A program made the translations under genes and the position numbers. Below, piece by piece: positions 11,681 through 22,551 of a stretch of DNA of 64,000 bases (position 1 is the stretch's first letter; each line of letters opens with the position of its first letter). The notes beneath the pieces are model-generated. The model did no database searches, was not told the DNA's origin, and worked only from the letters and a program-made list of their open reading frames with translations. This stretch comes from Gnetum montanum (lineage: Eukaryota > Streptophyta > Gnetopsida > Gnetales > Gnetaceae). The stretch covers positions 65,073 to 129,072 of the forward strand of contig MNCI01025178.1 in the NCBI GenBank assembly GCA_015680685.1, in the 5' to 3' direction.

Positions 11681-12775
11681 TAATGATGGTTTTCCACTTT
11701 GCCTATTCCTTGGTTCATGACTATGACTTTGATTTTTTCCCAAGTGCTCCTTAGATTTTCCAACCTTAAAAACTTTGAGGGCGCATGTATTTATAGGTTT
11801 AGGGTTAGCAAAAAATGTAGGATGGCTACCACGTAGTGAAGGGAATGGTTAGGACTATGTTTAGTGTAGTCACTATTCATGTGGTCTACCAATGGGGCTA
11901 GTGGTGTTGTGGTTTGTTATGCTCTTGCGGACTTTGCGAGACTATGAGGCTGTGACTACACTACCAATTGCATGTGTGCCAAGAAGACTGCAAGGCACCT
12001 GAAAAACGAGAGCCAAAGACTATGCTTCATGGGACTACACTCTTCATGGTCTCACGTGGGGTTGAGCATAGTTATAATTTTGGGGTAAAAGGGTATATAA
12101 AAAGGAAATATTTTGCTAACTATGCTTGTTGAAGGTGAGTTGATTGCATTATGGAGCTAGGTTGAGCATCGTTGTTGCATTGTGGAGGTTGCTAGAGACT
12201 ATTCTAGCTAATTATGCTCTCTATGAGAGGCTGATTATGCTTTGGGTTTGGGTAGAGTGTAGTCTCAATGTTGGTGAAATCTATGAGAAAATGGATATTT
12301 TGTGGACTACGCTCTTTATGGGAGGTTGACCATGCTCCCAACTAGGGATGAGTGTAGTCCCAGGACTTGCCAAAACTTGTGAAAACTAGCATTCCTATTG
12401 ACTACACTCTCTATGAGAGGCTGACTATGCTCTCATCTATGGAAGAGTTCAAGGTCAAAACTTAGAAAAAATTTGCAAAACTATCCTTCTTGCTAACTAT
12501 GCTCTCCAGAGGAGGCTAACCACGCTCCCAACTAGGGGTGAGTGTAATCCTGAGACTTGCCAAAAATTATGAAAATTGGCCTTCCTACTGATTACGCTCT
12601 CTATGAGAGGTTGACAACACTCCCATCTAAGGGAGAGCATAGTGTCAACACTTAGAAAAAATTTGCAAAACTCGCATTCCTGCTAACTACGCTACCATCT
12701 AAGAGAGAGCGTAGTCTCAACACTTAGTCAAAATTTGTAGTTAGGATGCCATAGCTTAGATTTGATGGTGTTTCA
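11680..12775 (-). mobile_element. 3' LTR of Tat-like element A (truncated in R/U5)
   Basis: On the minus strand the LTR starts TGAAACACCATC at 12775, matching the starts of LTR K (28946) and of the LTR of B (40756). The TATA box ACCTATAAATAC lies at 11790-11800. Similarity to the R region of B continues to about 11680 and then switches to gag sequence of J, so about 0.45 kb of R/U5 is lost. The polypurine-like AAAGAAGGGCCAA lies just outside the start, as in B. Confidence 0.8.
12240..12750 (-). repeat. U3 tandem repeat of about 98 bp in the LTR of A
   Basis: Five diverged units begin at about 12301, 12399, 12498, 12593 and 12688. Each contains a GACTACGCTCTC-type box, then an ...AGAGGCTGACTATGCTCCC... 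segment, then GAGCATAGTCTC and a 'CTTAGAAAAAATTTGCAAAA' or 'CTTGCCAAAACTTGTGAAAA' spacer. The two boxes in a unit are inverted relative to one another, giving dyad symmetry. The same array lies in LTR K (28420-28910) and, in inverted orientation, in the LTR of B (40800-41160). Confidence 0.8.
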
Positions 12776-13508
12776 TTGGCCCTTCTTTGTTAATGTCTAG
12801 AGGAGTGGCCTAAGAGATGTTAACAAAGAATAGTAGAACACCACAACAGACTTGGCACCAGCATCACTCTTCGGTGCATGATCAGATGTTACTACGTCAT
12901 GCTCAAGAGTGCTATGGACAATGGTATGCTAGATGGTGGGTGAGAAGTGAGAGTAAAAGGTGTAGGTGATGTGATAGGGATAAAAGAAAAGATGAGCTGT
13001 AAGTGGGATGTTATGACGTGAGGACATCATGGTTGATGGTGACCATAGCATCAGAGTGGCTTACCCTTGAAAACATTGATTTCTCATCGAAGTGCTTGTG
13101 AGAGAGTTAAGGTGTAGGTTCAAGGTTGTGCTGACTATGGAACTACTTTTCTGTAGGATTGCTTGGAGATGTGCTTTTTTGCTTTGCTATTTCTTTTTAT
13201 TTTTTGTGGGATGAACCTTCTTTGGGCTTTGCACATTATTGAATGCTTGCTGTGAAGTGCTTTCCATCAAGTGAGTTGCATGTCACTAGACAGGCTTTAT
13301 TTTACAATTAGTGAAACTGCATCATGTCTGTACAACAAGTGTTTCCTCCTTGGGATGACTTATGTTACAGTAGCCTGGGCTTTGATTAGCTAAGAAAGGC
13401 TTTCCACAGGATGACTTATGTTACATCTGCCTTGGGCTTTGAAGCTTGAATTGAAGAGGGTGCCACGTGATCACAGCATGTGAGCTTCAAAAAATTTTGC
13501 AATCTTTG
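12776..13508 (-). other. 3' untranslated region of element A
   Basis: Non-coding sequence between the small 3' exon-like ORF and the 3' LTR. It is alignable with 39979-40755 of B in inverted orientation, for example around the ATGTTACAGTAGCC block. No long frame is present. Confidence 0.5.
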
Positions 13509-13685
13509 CTATGCGGGGAATGAAAGGGTATTGGGATATAGGAGTAGCTGTGAGTAAGCTATAATAGGATAATATAGATATGCACTATTGAGAGGTTTAA
13601 CTAGTCTAATCATGCACATCTGAGTGATGTGGTGACCTACTACTATGATGAGATGCACCTTTGCATGATCACCTGGGGCTTCATC
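13509..13685 (-). pseudogene. Conserved small 3' exon-like ORF in element A
   Basis: On the minus strand a pyrimidine-rich tract ending TTTGCAG precedes GATGAAGCCCC at 13685. The encoded peptide starts DEAPGDHAKVHLI and continues with 'HHITQMCMIRLVKPLNSAYLYYPI'-like sequence, about 55 residues, open here. B has the same acceptor and a closely matching peptide at 39853-39978 (DEAPSSRTKTHLI...). The integrase of B ends near a similar 'DEAP' sequence (39301), so this may be an alternative C-terminal exon. The function is unknown. Confidence 0.4.
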
Positions 13686-13849
13686 CTGCAAACACAACTA
13701 TGAGAAGACAAGAAAACCACACAATACATAAATGAAAATAGACTACAAATGACAAAATGTAAAAGGCCACATTAGCAACACAAGTTGTGCAGATTGCAAG
13801 TGTGCTGACTCACTTGATGTAGAAGGAGGAAGAGAGTTATTATTGATTG

Positions 13850-14190
13850 ATTGTGGACCCAATTTAAGGTCTTGGTAGACCATGGCTTTACTAGTTTAAG
13901 GTCCTAGTAGATCGTTGGGCCTAGTTTAAGGTTCTGGCAGACCATGTTGTGCTAGTTTATAGTCCTAGTAGACTACTCTGTGCCACTTTAGAGTCATGGT
14001 AGACTACTAGTTTAAAGTCATGGTGGACTGCTAGTTATTGTCTTAGCGGACACGTTGTGCTAGTTTAACGTTGTGACCCAAGGATGAGCTGTGCTAGTTT
14101 ATAGTCATAGCATACCTATATGCTAGTTTAATTTCATAGTGAATAAGCTATGCCAATTTAATGTCATAGTAGATGAATGCTTACGTTGCT
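13850..14190 (-). repeat. Short diverged repeat array after INT in element A
   Basis: Units of about 25-40 bp with core CTAGTTTAAGGTCCTGGTAGACCA, degenerating to TAGTTTAATGTCATAGTAGA. The matching array in B lies at 39370-39670. A sister array with core AGTTTAAGGCCAT follows the gag-PR module (22790-23230 in A, 30020-30400 in B). Confidence 0.7.
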
Positions 14191-14214
14191 TTATTTATGT
14201 GCAGTGTTGCATGG

Positions 14215-15390
14215 TAGATGTAGTACGACTTCAAGTGCGAATGGTTTACTAGATTCCCAAACTCATTTCTATCTTGATTAGCAAGCTTGAATGCTCTATT
14301 TTCATAGGCCTTAGTAATTAGGAAAGGCCCTTACCAATTGGCTAAGAATTTATCCATGAGTTCACAAATGGCCTTGAGGACTAGGTCCCCTTTCCTGATT
14401 GAGTGTTGATGCTAGTTGTGATGATGCTTTTGCTATTGCCTCTCTTGATATTGCTAGATCTGATCAAGCATATGCATGCACTCCTCCTCTATTGAGTCAA
14501 GGTCTACAGTTCTCAACTTGTTGTTCTAACCTTCATCAATGAAGTACAAGAGGATTACCCGGAGTGATGGAACTTGCAATTCAAGTTCCAAAACTACTTT
14601 AGATCTATAGACAAGGTTATAAGGTGTCATACCTATTGCTATTCGATGCATCGTGTGGTAGGCCCAAAGTGTGTAGACTAGTTGCTCATGCCATTATCTT
14701 TTGATGTTGCTTAGCATCTTCTTGAGGAGTTTGATGATGACCTTGTTGGTAACCTCCACTTGGCCATTTTCCTGAGGGTAGTATGGTGATGAGAAGGAGT
14801 GTTTGATGTCAAAGTGCTCACAAAAGGCTTTGGTTTCAGTGCTACTAAACTACGGTCCATTGTCTATCACTATGGTCATGGGCAAACCAAAATGGGTCAC
14901 TATGTTATCCAACACAAACTTGCAAACCTACTGTGATGTTGTCTTCCTAATTGGAACAGCTTTGATCCACTTGGTAAAATATTCTATTGTGGTTATTATG
15001 AAGCTATGCTCTGTGGAGGACTTAGGCGTAATGGGTTCAATGATGTCTAGGCCCCAGCATTGGAATGACCATGTGATTTGCATTGTATGAAATTCATTTG
15101 GTGGCACGTGCATTAAGTTGCTATGCTATTGGCAAGTGTTACATACTTTGACATTCTGTATGTAGTTGCTTTCCATGTAAGGTCAACAGTAGCCTAGTTG
15201 TTTGATTTTTGCTGCCATTTCCCTAGGTGCTATGTGACCTCCACACAGTCCTTCATGGACTTGCTTAACTATTATTTTTACTTGGTTTTCGCTTATGTAG
15301 GTTAGCTGTATGTCATCGTAGGATTTGCAACATAGTGTGTTATCACCCATAATGATGTACTACCACAAACGTTTGCATACTACATCCTTC
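14215..15390 (-). pseudogene. Integrase of element A
   Basis: The minus-strand frames contain the His/Cys zinc-binding region (about 15180-15110, 'CQHLPIA.QLNARATK'-like, degraded). The catalytic core follows: 'GLDIIEPITPKSS' (first Asp, about 15050), 'YFTKWIKAVPIRK', then 'FSSPYYPQENGQVEVTNKV' (catalytic Glu, about 14770-14715). The C-terminal part runs to about 14215. The copy in B (38230-39310) is homologous throughout. Frameshifts and stops are common. The integrase type agrees with the Tat-like pol upstream. Confidence 0.8.
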
Positions 15391-15529
15391 TGAGTAGCAG
15401 TTAAAGTGTTGTGAGGGCTCACCTTGTAGAAGGTATGCCTTGATATTGTCGTACCACTCTTTTGTGTGGGTGGTGCTAACTGTGGTTATGGATGCATCAT
15501 TGATAGTTTGCATGACAGGTGTAGTGCAA

Positions 15530-16015
15530 TCTACCACTAAGGTGGGAAGTGCATCGAACATGCTAGGTGCTATGTTAAGGGCTAATGTTGCAAGTGCATT
15601 GGCAATGACATTTTCACTTTAGGAAACATCTTGGATATCAGAAGCTATAAAGTGTTGGAGTAGGTGTTTTGCTAGGTTGTAGTAAGGCTATGAATGTTGT
15701 GCTTTCTAGGTGTAAACTCCTATTACCTGATTGACCACTAGTTATGAATTACCTTCGATCACTATGCATTAGATTCCTAGGTCACATGTTGTAAGGATAC
15801 CTTAGAGGAGACCTTCATAATCCACCATATTTTTGGTGTAAGGATATGTGAAAAAATATGCAAAGGCTTGGATCTCCTTAGAGGGAAATGTGATAATAGC
15901 AGTAGCGCTTCCTCCTTAAGATGTTGAAGCTCCATCAAAATGCAGAAGTGCCTCATAGTTATCAAGCACTTGGCTAATACTAGGAAGAAGCTCATTCGAG
16001 AACTCAAGGTCTATG
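15530..16015 (-). pseudogene. Second (archaeal-type) RNase H domain of element A
   Basis: Downstream of the normal gypsy RNase H there is a second RNase H. On the minus strand it reads 'HFDGASTS' followed, after a stop, by a glycine-glycine stretch, then 'TYPYTKNMVDYEGLL', then 'IVIEGNS.LVVNQVIG', then 'YYNLAKHLLQHF'. These are the Asp-Gly-Ala-Ser, Asn-x-x-(A/V)-x-Tyr-Glu and (G/E)-(D/N)-Ser motifs of the additional RNase H that marks the Tat lineage. In a functional copy this domain would contribute RNase H activity or replace the degenerate first one. The same domain occurs in B at 37590-38010. Confidence 0.75.
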
Positions 16016-17650
16016 GTAGCTTAATTTTCTATTGGTGAAGCCATGAGTTGTTTGGCTATTGCTTGATCTTTTTTTGAAGCTTACATGACATAATGTAGGT
16101 CAAACTCCACTATTATTGCTTTCCACTATGCAATGTAACTACTTTAATAGATATTTTTTGTTATAGCTCGAAGCACGTTGTTCTTGCAAATGATGTTAAC
16201 CTAGCTGCGAAAGAGGTAATGCCTCCACTTCTTTAGTGAGAAGACTAGGGCAAGGCAATACTTCTCCATGTTGTTGTATCTCATTTCATGGGCCACTAAT
16301 GCATGACTTAGGTAGTGGATCAGAACGTCTACATCGTCATCTCACTTTTGGAAAAGTAAAGAAGCGATGGATGTATCGGAAATGATAAGGTAGATGTAAA
16401 AAGAATTATCTCCTTGTAGAGGGTGAACCATAGGAATTTGTGCTAACTCTTACTTAGTGTTGTCAAATGCTTATTGGCACTAAGATGCCCACTCGAAGTG
16501 GGCTTCTTTCTTGAGAAAATGTTGCATTGGTTGTAGCTTGTCAATTAACCAAGTGATAAACTTTTGTATAAATTGTATTATACCTTGTAACCCTTGTAGC
16601 TCCTTAAGGTTATCTGATGGTGGTAAATTGGTTATGGCCTTAATCTTATTGGGATCTATGTAGATACTTGCTTCAGATACTATAAAGCTGATCATCGTAC
16701 TTATTCTAATGCCAAAAACACACTTCTTAGGGTTTAGCCTAAGGTCATCTTTTAGGTAATGATTAAGCACCAATTATAAGTCATTTGCATGGTTGTGGGT
16801 CACTTTGGACTTAATTGGAATATCATCTATGTAGCCATTAAGTAAACTTAACATGTAATCACTAAAGATGTATGTCATTGCACATTGATATGTTGCTCTT
16901 GCACTCTTTAGTTCAAAAGGCATCATTGTGTAACAAAACATACGTTAGGGGGTTATGAAGGTTATGCTGAGCTGGTGTTCAGGGTTGATCTTGATATCGT
17001 TCTAAGCTAAGAACCCATCCATGAAGGACAACAAAGTGTGTCTAGCCATGGTATTGATTAGTTAATTGATACTAGAAAATGAGAAATCATGTTTGATGGT
17101 TGACTTGTTTAGGTCCTAGAAGTCTATGCAAATGCATATACTTCCATTTTTCTTAGGCACAACTACGATGTTGGAGACCTAGTTTGCATGGTCGATGGTC
17201 CAAATGAAACTAGCTTTGTTAAGGTTGGTGATCTCATCATGGACTACCAATGCAATCACAAGTTGAACCTTGTGTGCTTCTTGTCTAACTAGTTTGATGC
17301 TAGGATAAAGGATGATGTTATGTTGGAATAGCTAGGGATCCAAGGCTGGCATGTACTCATATGATCATGAAAATGCTTTGATGTTATTGTTAACTACTTT
17401 AGTCATGTCGTGAGTGTGTTTTGGTTCTAGCAAGGAGCTTAGTTTTAGCGTTCTTGCCTCACCACCATGCATTGCCATAGGGATCTCAACAAGGGGATCC
17501 TTTGTGATGTCCCCTACCTCTAGGTCGAGGGTCTTAACTCGATGGTTGGGCCCAATCTAGTTGTGCCTCTATGGATGCTATGTATTCATTATAGGTTGTA
17601 GGCTTGAGGTCTAAGCAATGAGAGTTAATGCATCACTTAATGTTACCATA
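16016..17650 (-). pseudogene. Reverse transcriptase and first RNase H of element A
   Basis: The minus strand carries the RT fingers ('PKKNGSI.ICIDF', about 17150), 'FMDGFLA' (about 17020), the catalytic box Tyr-Ile-Asp-Asp (16818-16836), 'LRLNPKKCVFGI' and 'FIVSEASIYIDPNKIKAI' (16773-16480). The first RNase H follows, with 'HYLKKEAHFEW' and 'YYLALVFSLKKWRHYLF'-type sequence to about 16070. The 5' end of RT lies near 17650, where non-coding and antisense-promoter sequence begins. There are many stops. The homologue in B runs 35848-37480. Confidence 0.85.
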
Positions 17651-18097
17651 AGGCCTCGTGAGGACCAAAGGTGAGAAGATTTGCTCTTATATAGCCATGT
17701 CGTGCTCTTGCAAAATAAACCAAGAAAATCTCAAGTGGCACTTGTTTGGTACAGTTAATATGCATGAATAGGAAAAGTAATCCAATGAAATTTTCTTAAG
17801 CATGCATGCAAGTTTCTTTGAGAGGTAAACATGTTTGTGCTAGTTTTAGGCCTTGGTAGGCCATATGCATGTCTGTTTTAGGTCTTAGTGGACCACAGAT
17901 GCACTAAACATGCCTTTCTGGGGAGGGTTGATCATGCTTGGGAAGCGAAATTAACTTACGCATTTGTAGGATAGCAAAAAATCATCTTTTTAAGCACAAT
18001 ATGGTTAACTACGCTCTCACCCAACTATGCTCTCCATTGGGCATTTGGCAGTGAGTGTAGTCTTGAGTTGATAGGTCATTAAATGATCTAGAGAGGG
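17651..18097 (+). promoter_or_regulatory. Upstream region of the antisense gene in element A
   Basis: This stretch lies between the RT 5' end and the TATA box of the antisense unit. It contains a short TTTTAGGCCTTGGTAGGCC repeat pair (17840-17900) and, close to the TATA, two boxes of the GACTACGCTCTC/CTATGCTCTCC type (18010-18045) that match the LTR U3 repeats. It is homologous to 35460-35850 of B in inverted orientation. Confidence 0.45.
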
Positions 18098-18104
18098 TAT
18101 ATAG
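18098..18104 (+). promoter_or_regulatory. TATA box of the antisense gene in A
   Basis: GAGGGTATATAGGCATGG on the plus strand, that is, opposite to gag/pol of A. The inverted copy in B reads GAGAGTATATAAACATGG (35449-35432). Conservation in both copies and the flanking dyad boxes support a promoter. No transcript evidence is available. Confidence 0.5.
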
Positions 18105-18824
18105 GCATGGTTTTACCATGGTAACTTGTCATTTCCTTTGCCATTAAGGTAACATTGAGAGTGTAGTCTTGCTACTACTTCTACCTTTATTCCTAGTGGA
18201 GAGCATAGTTCTAAGGAAGATGACATGCTTGAGTACACGCATTCACCTAGGATTGATGAATGTTGACAAGGGCGACAGAACAGTAAGCTGCTTGCCATAG
18301 GCACACATGGGGGAGAGGAGGTCATCCATGTCAAGTAGGTACGTTGACTACACTCTCCCTCTTGCCTCCATTTTCTTGTTCATTTTTCATTTTTTTTAGG
18401 GTTTTCTAGAAACGTAGTCTCATAGCATTGCCTTGCATGCCCTACTGTGGCAATGGTTGTCATGGTTGTGCATCATTTATGGTGAGGTGTGGTGATAGGG
18501 AGGATTTTTGTTGTTTATGTGTGATTTTTGGTTTTGTGGATATGTGGGGTTAGGGCCTTATGCATCGTGCTCTACGGTGTGGTTGCAGGGGCCATGGCTA
18601 CCATCGTGCACCATGGCGCTATCGCAGGGGTCCACAACTATCATTATGCATCGTGGTGTAGTTGTAGGGGGCTACAGATGCCATCATGTATCATTTTTTT
18701 TATTTTTTCCTTTTTCGATTGTCTCTTTTTTTGTGCTATATTGTTAATTAGCTAATGATGTGCTATATGTAATGATGTGCTATACATGTATATGTGTTAA
18801 TTGTAGAAAAAGAAGAGAGGGCTA
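18105..18824 (+). pseudogene. First exons/leader of the antisense gene in A (deleted relative to B)
   Basis: Plus-strand sequence downstream of the TATA box, alignable with B 35430-34985. Near 18660-18720 it jumps to sequence matching B 32380. About 2.5 kb of the antisense unit, including the longest protein-like exons of B, is therefore missing here. The stretch ends with an acceptor-like TTAATTGTAG (18794-18805) and the start of an exon that is interrupted by solo LTR L at 18825. In-frame stops are present. Confidence 0.45.
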
Positions 18825-19039
18825 TGAAACACCACAAAATTATAAGCTTAGCACTTCTCCAATAAGAATCGAGCTAAGTCATGATGCTCCCCAGCATGAC
18901 TGAAGCTTGAGGACCTCACAGATAGCTTCAAACGGAGTCAAATTGAGCAAGAAATGGTTGCCTGGGACCCATAGAAGACTACAGTGACATATGGCATCAA
19001 AATTGGTAAATTTTGAGCTCAAAATACTTGGTTTTCGCT

Positions 19040-20310
19040 AAGTATGCATCCTGTACGCTGGCCTATACATGCCCAGCGTATGGCCCAGCGTGTAGCAACT
19101 TTTAAGCCTCAAAAACTCATCAAAATAGGCTAGAATCAAAGGTCTAGACTCCCCATGACCTTCCCTAAGGTCCCAGGCAGGTCTTAGGCTCCTAAAAATC
19201 AAATTTTTGGCACCAAACGGGTCATTTCCTGCCTACACGCTGGCTCACATGCCCAGCGTGTTCGCGTAGCGTATGACTTCAAAGGTGACCCAAAATAGGC
19301 ACTTTAGAGCAAGAGTTTCACAAGGAATNATATGACTTCAAAGGTGACCCAAAATAGGCACTTTAGAGCAAGAGTTTCACAAGGAATTAATTCTCAGAGA
19401 TAGGGAAATTGTTAGGAATCATCATGGGCTCAAGAAAATCAATTTTTGAGCTTGAAATCAGGCACTTTTGAGTTCACACGCTGAGCATGTACATCCTACA
19501 CGCCCAGCGTGTATGCCCAACGTGTGGCACCAAGGACAAGGTCAAACAGGAATTTTTAGGTAGGTTTTTGGCATGGGGTTGACCCTTGGGACATGGGAAT
19601 CTAGTCTACATCATCACAAGCTTCAAAAACTTCCATTTTGGGCATCAAAAGTATCATTTTTGGCCTCACACGTTGGCCTATACGCCCAGCGTATAGCCAA
19701 CATGCACCTCAGAGATGAGCCAAAAAATCCATCGAAATGAAGTCAAAATCAACTCTCGGAAAACTTGGAGGACTACCAAGACTTAGGAATCAGTGTACAC
19801 ACCTCAACATACCAGATCTGATTCCTAAATTGTAGTTTTCATGCTCACATGCTGGCCTATACGCCCAGCATATATGCCGAGCATGTGGCCAGCATGCTCA
19901 ACTTCAGGCCTCTCAAAAACTTGCCAAATCAAGGCCAAATGAGCCCAAATTTGATAGGTAGCATCCTCAGGACATTAGGCATCCAGATCCATGGTGAAAA
20001 ATGGCTCCAGACATTAAAATATATGTCAAAATATTTCCCGCTTAAACACCTACTATTTAGCGTATGGAGTGTATATGCCTAGCGTATGAGGGTACAGAAA
20101 CATGCCAGATGCCCAAACTGACACGCTGGAAGCTCTATGGACATGCCAAGACACCTCAAAGCTCAGAATGACATTCTGAAGCCAGAGCTCAAATCTACAA
20201 GCTAGAGCCATGAAATTTATTGTACAACTATCATTCATTCATGTTTTGTGGGCATGAAAGTTCATACACTGAGGGTTTGCATGCCCAGCGTGTGAACTGG
20301 ACAGTGTTCA
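19040..20310 (+). repeat. U3 tandem repeat (about 190-200 bp) with CACGCTGG...CCCAGCGTG dyads in L
   Basis: Seven diverged units, each carrying a GC-rich near-palindrome such as ACGCTGGCCTATACGCCC followed by AGCGTATGG. The dyads lie near 19057, 19233, 19478, 19671, 19850, 20060 and 20275. Between them is AT-rich sequence with 'CCTCAAAAAC' and 'CCAAA' motifs. This is the most CpG-rich sequence in the window. Confidence 0.75.
19272..19387. other. Single N between perfect 57 bp duplicates (assembly join)
   Basis: Bases 19272-19328 and 19331-19387 are identical, separated by N A at 19329-19330. A perfect short duplication flanking an N, inside sequence whose other repeats are well diverged, is what an unmerged contig overlap looks like. 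Confidence 0.85.
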
Positions 20311-21012
20311 TGCTGTACACTTGTAAAATTTTATTCTTTCGCACCAGTCATCACCCCACCTATCATCAGATCCGTAATTTTCACCTCCCATAGCCAATCA
20401 TCCCACTCTAGATCCGAATCCCACGCTCTAAGATCATATAAAAATCCCAATTTTTGACTAAATTGGGGTTCGGTTCGATTTTGGGGCGAGGTTCAAAAAG
20501 TTGGTCATTTTCACACATAGAGCACGGGAGCACAAATCTCACACGCGGGGCATACATCCTGCACGCTGAGCATACAACATTCACGCTGTGCCTGCAGAAA
20601 TCCCTAGTAGTTGTCATCACCCATCCTCATCAACCAGGGCTATACGTCCACCTTGTGTAGATCCACAACTACGTATAGACCAGTGCTTTGTACACACTCT
20701 TTTTCAAAACATTTGATACATTTGGCCAACTTTCGTTACAGTTTACATTGTTTTCTATGTTTACGTACGTTTACATTTTCTGTACGTTTCGTACTAGTTT
20801 ACATTTAGTTGCAGTTTACATATAACCCAATGTGTTGTAGCGGCAAACATTGAGGAAGTCCTTATTTGATCTGCGTGTGGACCATCCAAGGCACTCTGCC
20901 TTCATCCATTTCCAACTTGCCCTCAAGCGGAGGTAGGGCCTGCTGTGCTTGTCTATGAATCTTTTGGTGCCTGTAACGTTCCAGCCCGGCACCAACGATT
21001 TTAGACAGTACA

Positions 21013-22551
21013 GGCTATAAGATCAGCAACTGAGGTGGCATCGGAGGAAGAACCTCCTCAAGCTAAGGAGGAAGTAGTTCATGGAGATGAGCTTCACGAG
21101 GTGGTAGAGGTCCTCTAGTAGTTGGAAGAAGAGGGGTTGCTCCACCATGATGGGGGTGATTTTAACACTTTGTTTGATGCTACATAGCTAGGTGAGCCTC
21201 CTACACTCATGTTTGAAGGCTTACTAGGTAATGTACTTTTATTGCTATCTATCTTCTCTTGTTTACTTGGGTATCTTGAGCTGTGTTAGGTCATGTGCTA
21301 ATTGCATCATTATATTATAGCATCAAATATTCTGACTGGTAGTCCTACATCTACCTACCACATGGAGCCATGGGTAGAGATGCCAAATAAACATGCCTTC
21401 ATGGAAGGTGTTGTTGAGGACATGGTGGACTACTTGTGACAAGTGGACCTAGAGCTAGGTATGTGTGCAGTGCTATTTTACTTTAGTCTATCCTGCTTAT
21501 TGCTTAAATGCTTAGTTTTCAACTAAGATTGATCGGTTTTTGTATGCCTACAAGTCCTGAGCTACAGTGGGATTCAAGAAAGGTGGCAAGATTGGATGCT
21601 TTACCTAACCTTCCTCCTGAAGTTAATCAAGTGCCTCATTACATGTACAAGGCATCTAACAAATGTGCACTTTGTTGTGCAAAGTCGTTATAGGTTTGCA
21701 AGTGCTCTAATGAGCACCTGTAAAAATGTGTGCACGAACTGTAGGAGAGGGTGACTAGAAAAGATGAGAAGTTTAAGGATATTTAATCCAAATATGACTT
21801 CATAACCACTAGATTGCAGGAGATGGCACCTGGCATACCTTTGAGATTAAGTATGCTAGGTATTAGATAGCTCTCATGGGTAAGAACAAGGCCACATGGG
21901 AGTTGGCAGAGTAGTAGCTCTAGATCGATTTGCTTACATAGAAGAATTAAGACTGGAACAGTTATTGCACAAAGGTTTATTGGTGGGGACAGATGTAAAA
22001 GAATCACAAGCATCAATACAAGTAGGAGCACAACACATACTTGCGATGGTACAAGGAAGACTCTACTAAAAACTATTACCTTGAGATGTTTCTTGAGGGG
22101 ACCAGTGGGAAGCATGTGTATGACTTGTTCACATAGCATATAGTCATGAGTGACTCTCTTGTGAGACAGATTGTCACCCCCTTAGGAGAGGCCTCTTCTA
22201 CTACATTTTCCATGAAGCCACCTACATGGACTACCATGGAAAAAAGAAAGACCCTTACAGGTATTGACTTTGGCTAGGAAGAGTGGATGCAACTTTTTGA
22301 AGCAAAGATCCTCCGCCGCTTAGAGGCCAACCTTGGAAAGTTACCTTCAGAAGTCATTAATGCGAGACCCTCCTAGGTTAGTTTTTTCTCTATGTTAGTT
22401 TATGCTTTTTTGTGTTTTTGAATTAGCTTGCTACATGTAATACATGCTTACTAATTGCATATATTTTTCTTTGATTGTGAGAAGCATCAAATGATGCTAA
22501 AGGCCCCAAAAATTTAGTAGAGGAAGTGGAACCTCCACCTCCACCTCCCAT
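21013..22551 (+). pseudogene. Antisense multi-exon gene in element A, distal exons
   Basis: The plus strand, opposite to gag/pol of A, carries exon-like blocks separated by GT-AG introns. The first runs from before L to 21227 ('EEEPPQAKEEV', 'DGGDFNTLFDAT'). An exact 138 nt exon spans 21321-21458 ('STYHMEPWVEMPNKHAF'). An exon of about 823 nt spans 21554-22376 ('YMYKASNKCALC', 'RWYKEDSTKNYYLEMF'). A last exon lies near 22481-22551 ending in Pro-rich sequence. B has the same exons with the same borders on its minus strand. The A acceptor before the third exon reads CAAG where B has TAGG, so it is mutated. Protein function is not recognised, and stop codons show it is no longer functional. Confidence 0.6.

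Larger units (their letters stand above)
18825..21012 (+). mobile_element. Solo LTR L (2188 bp, TSD GGCTA)
   Basis: It starts TGAAACACCACAAAATT and ends TTTTAGACAGTACA, with the 5 bp duplication GGCTA on both sides (18820-18824 and 21013-21017). Copy B preserves the uninterrupted site as GGTTA in the same exon (32235-32239, minus). U5-like sequence near the end (about 20850-20990, 'AAGTCCTTATTTGATCTG') resembles the U5 of the B LTR near 42178, so L is a relative of the A/B LTR family with a different U3. No internal domain follows, hence a solo LTR formed by LTR-LTR recombination. Confidence 0.9.

Noticed and set aside
18508-18755. Plus-strand frames with hydrophobic, Cys-rich translation
   Set aside because: They lie in the antisense leader, overlap in two frames, and have no counterpart frame in B.
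19040-20310. CRISPR-like array
   Set aside because: The repeats are long, diverged, dyad-containing units inside a plant LTR with a clear TSD, not short identical repeats with unique spacers.
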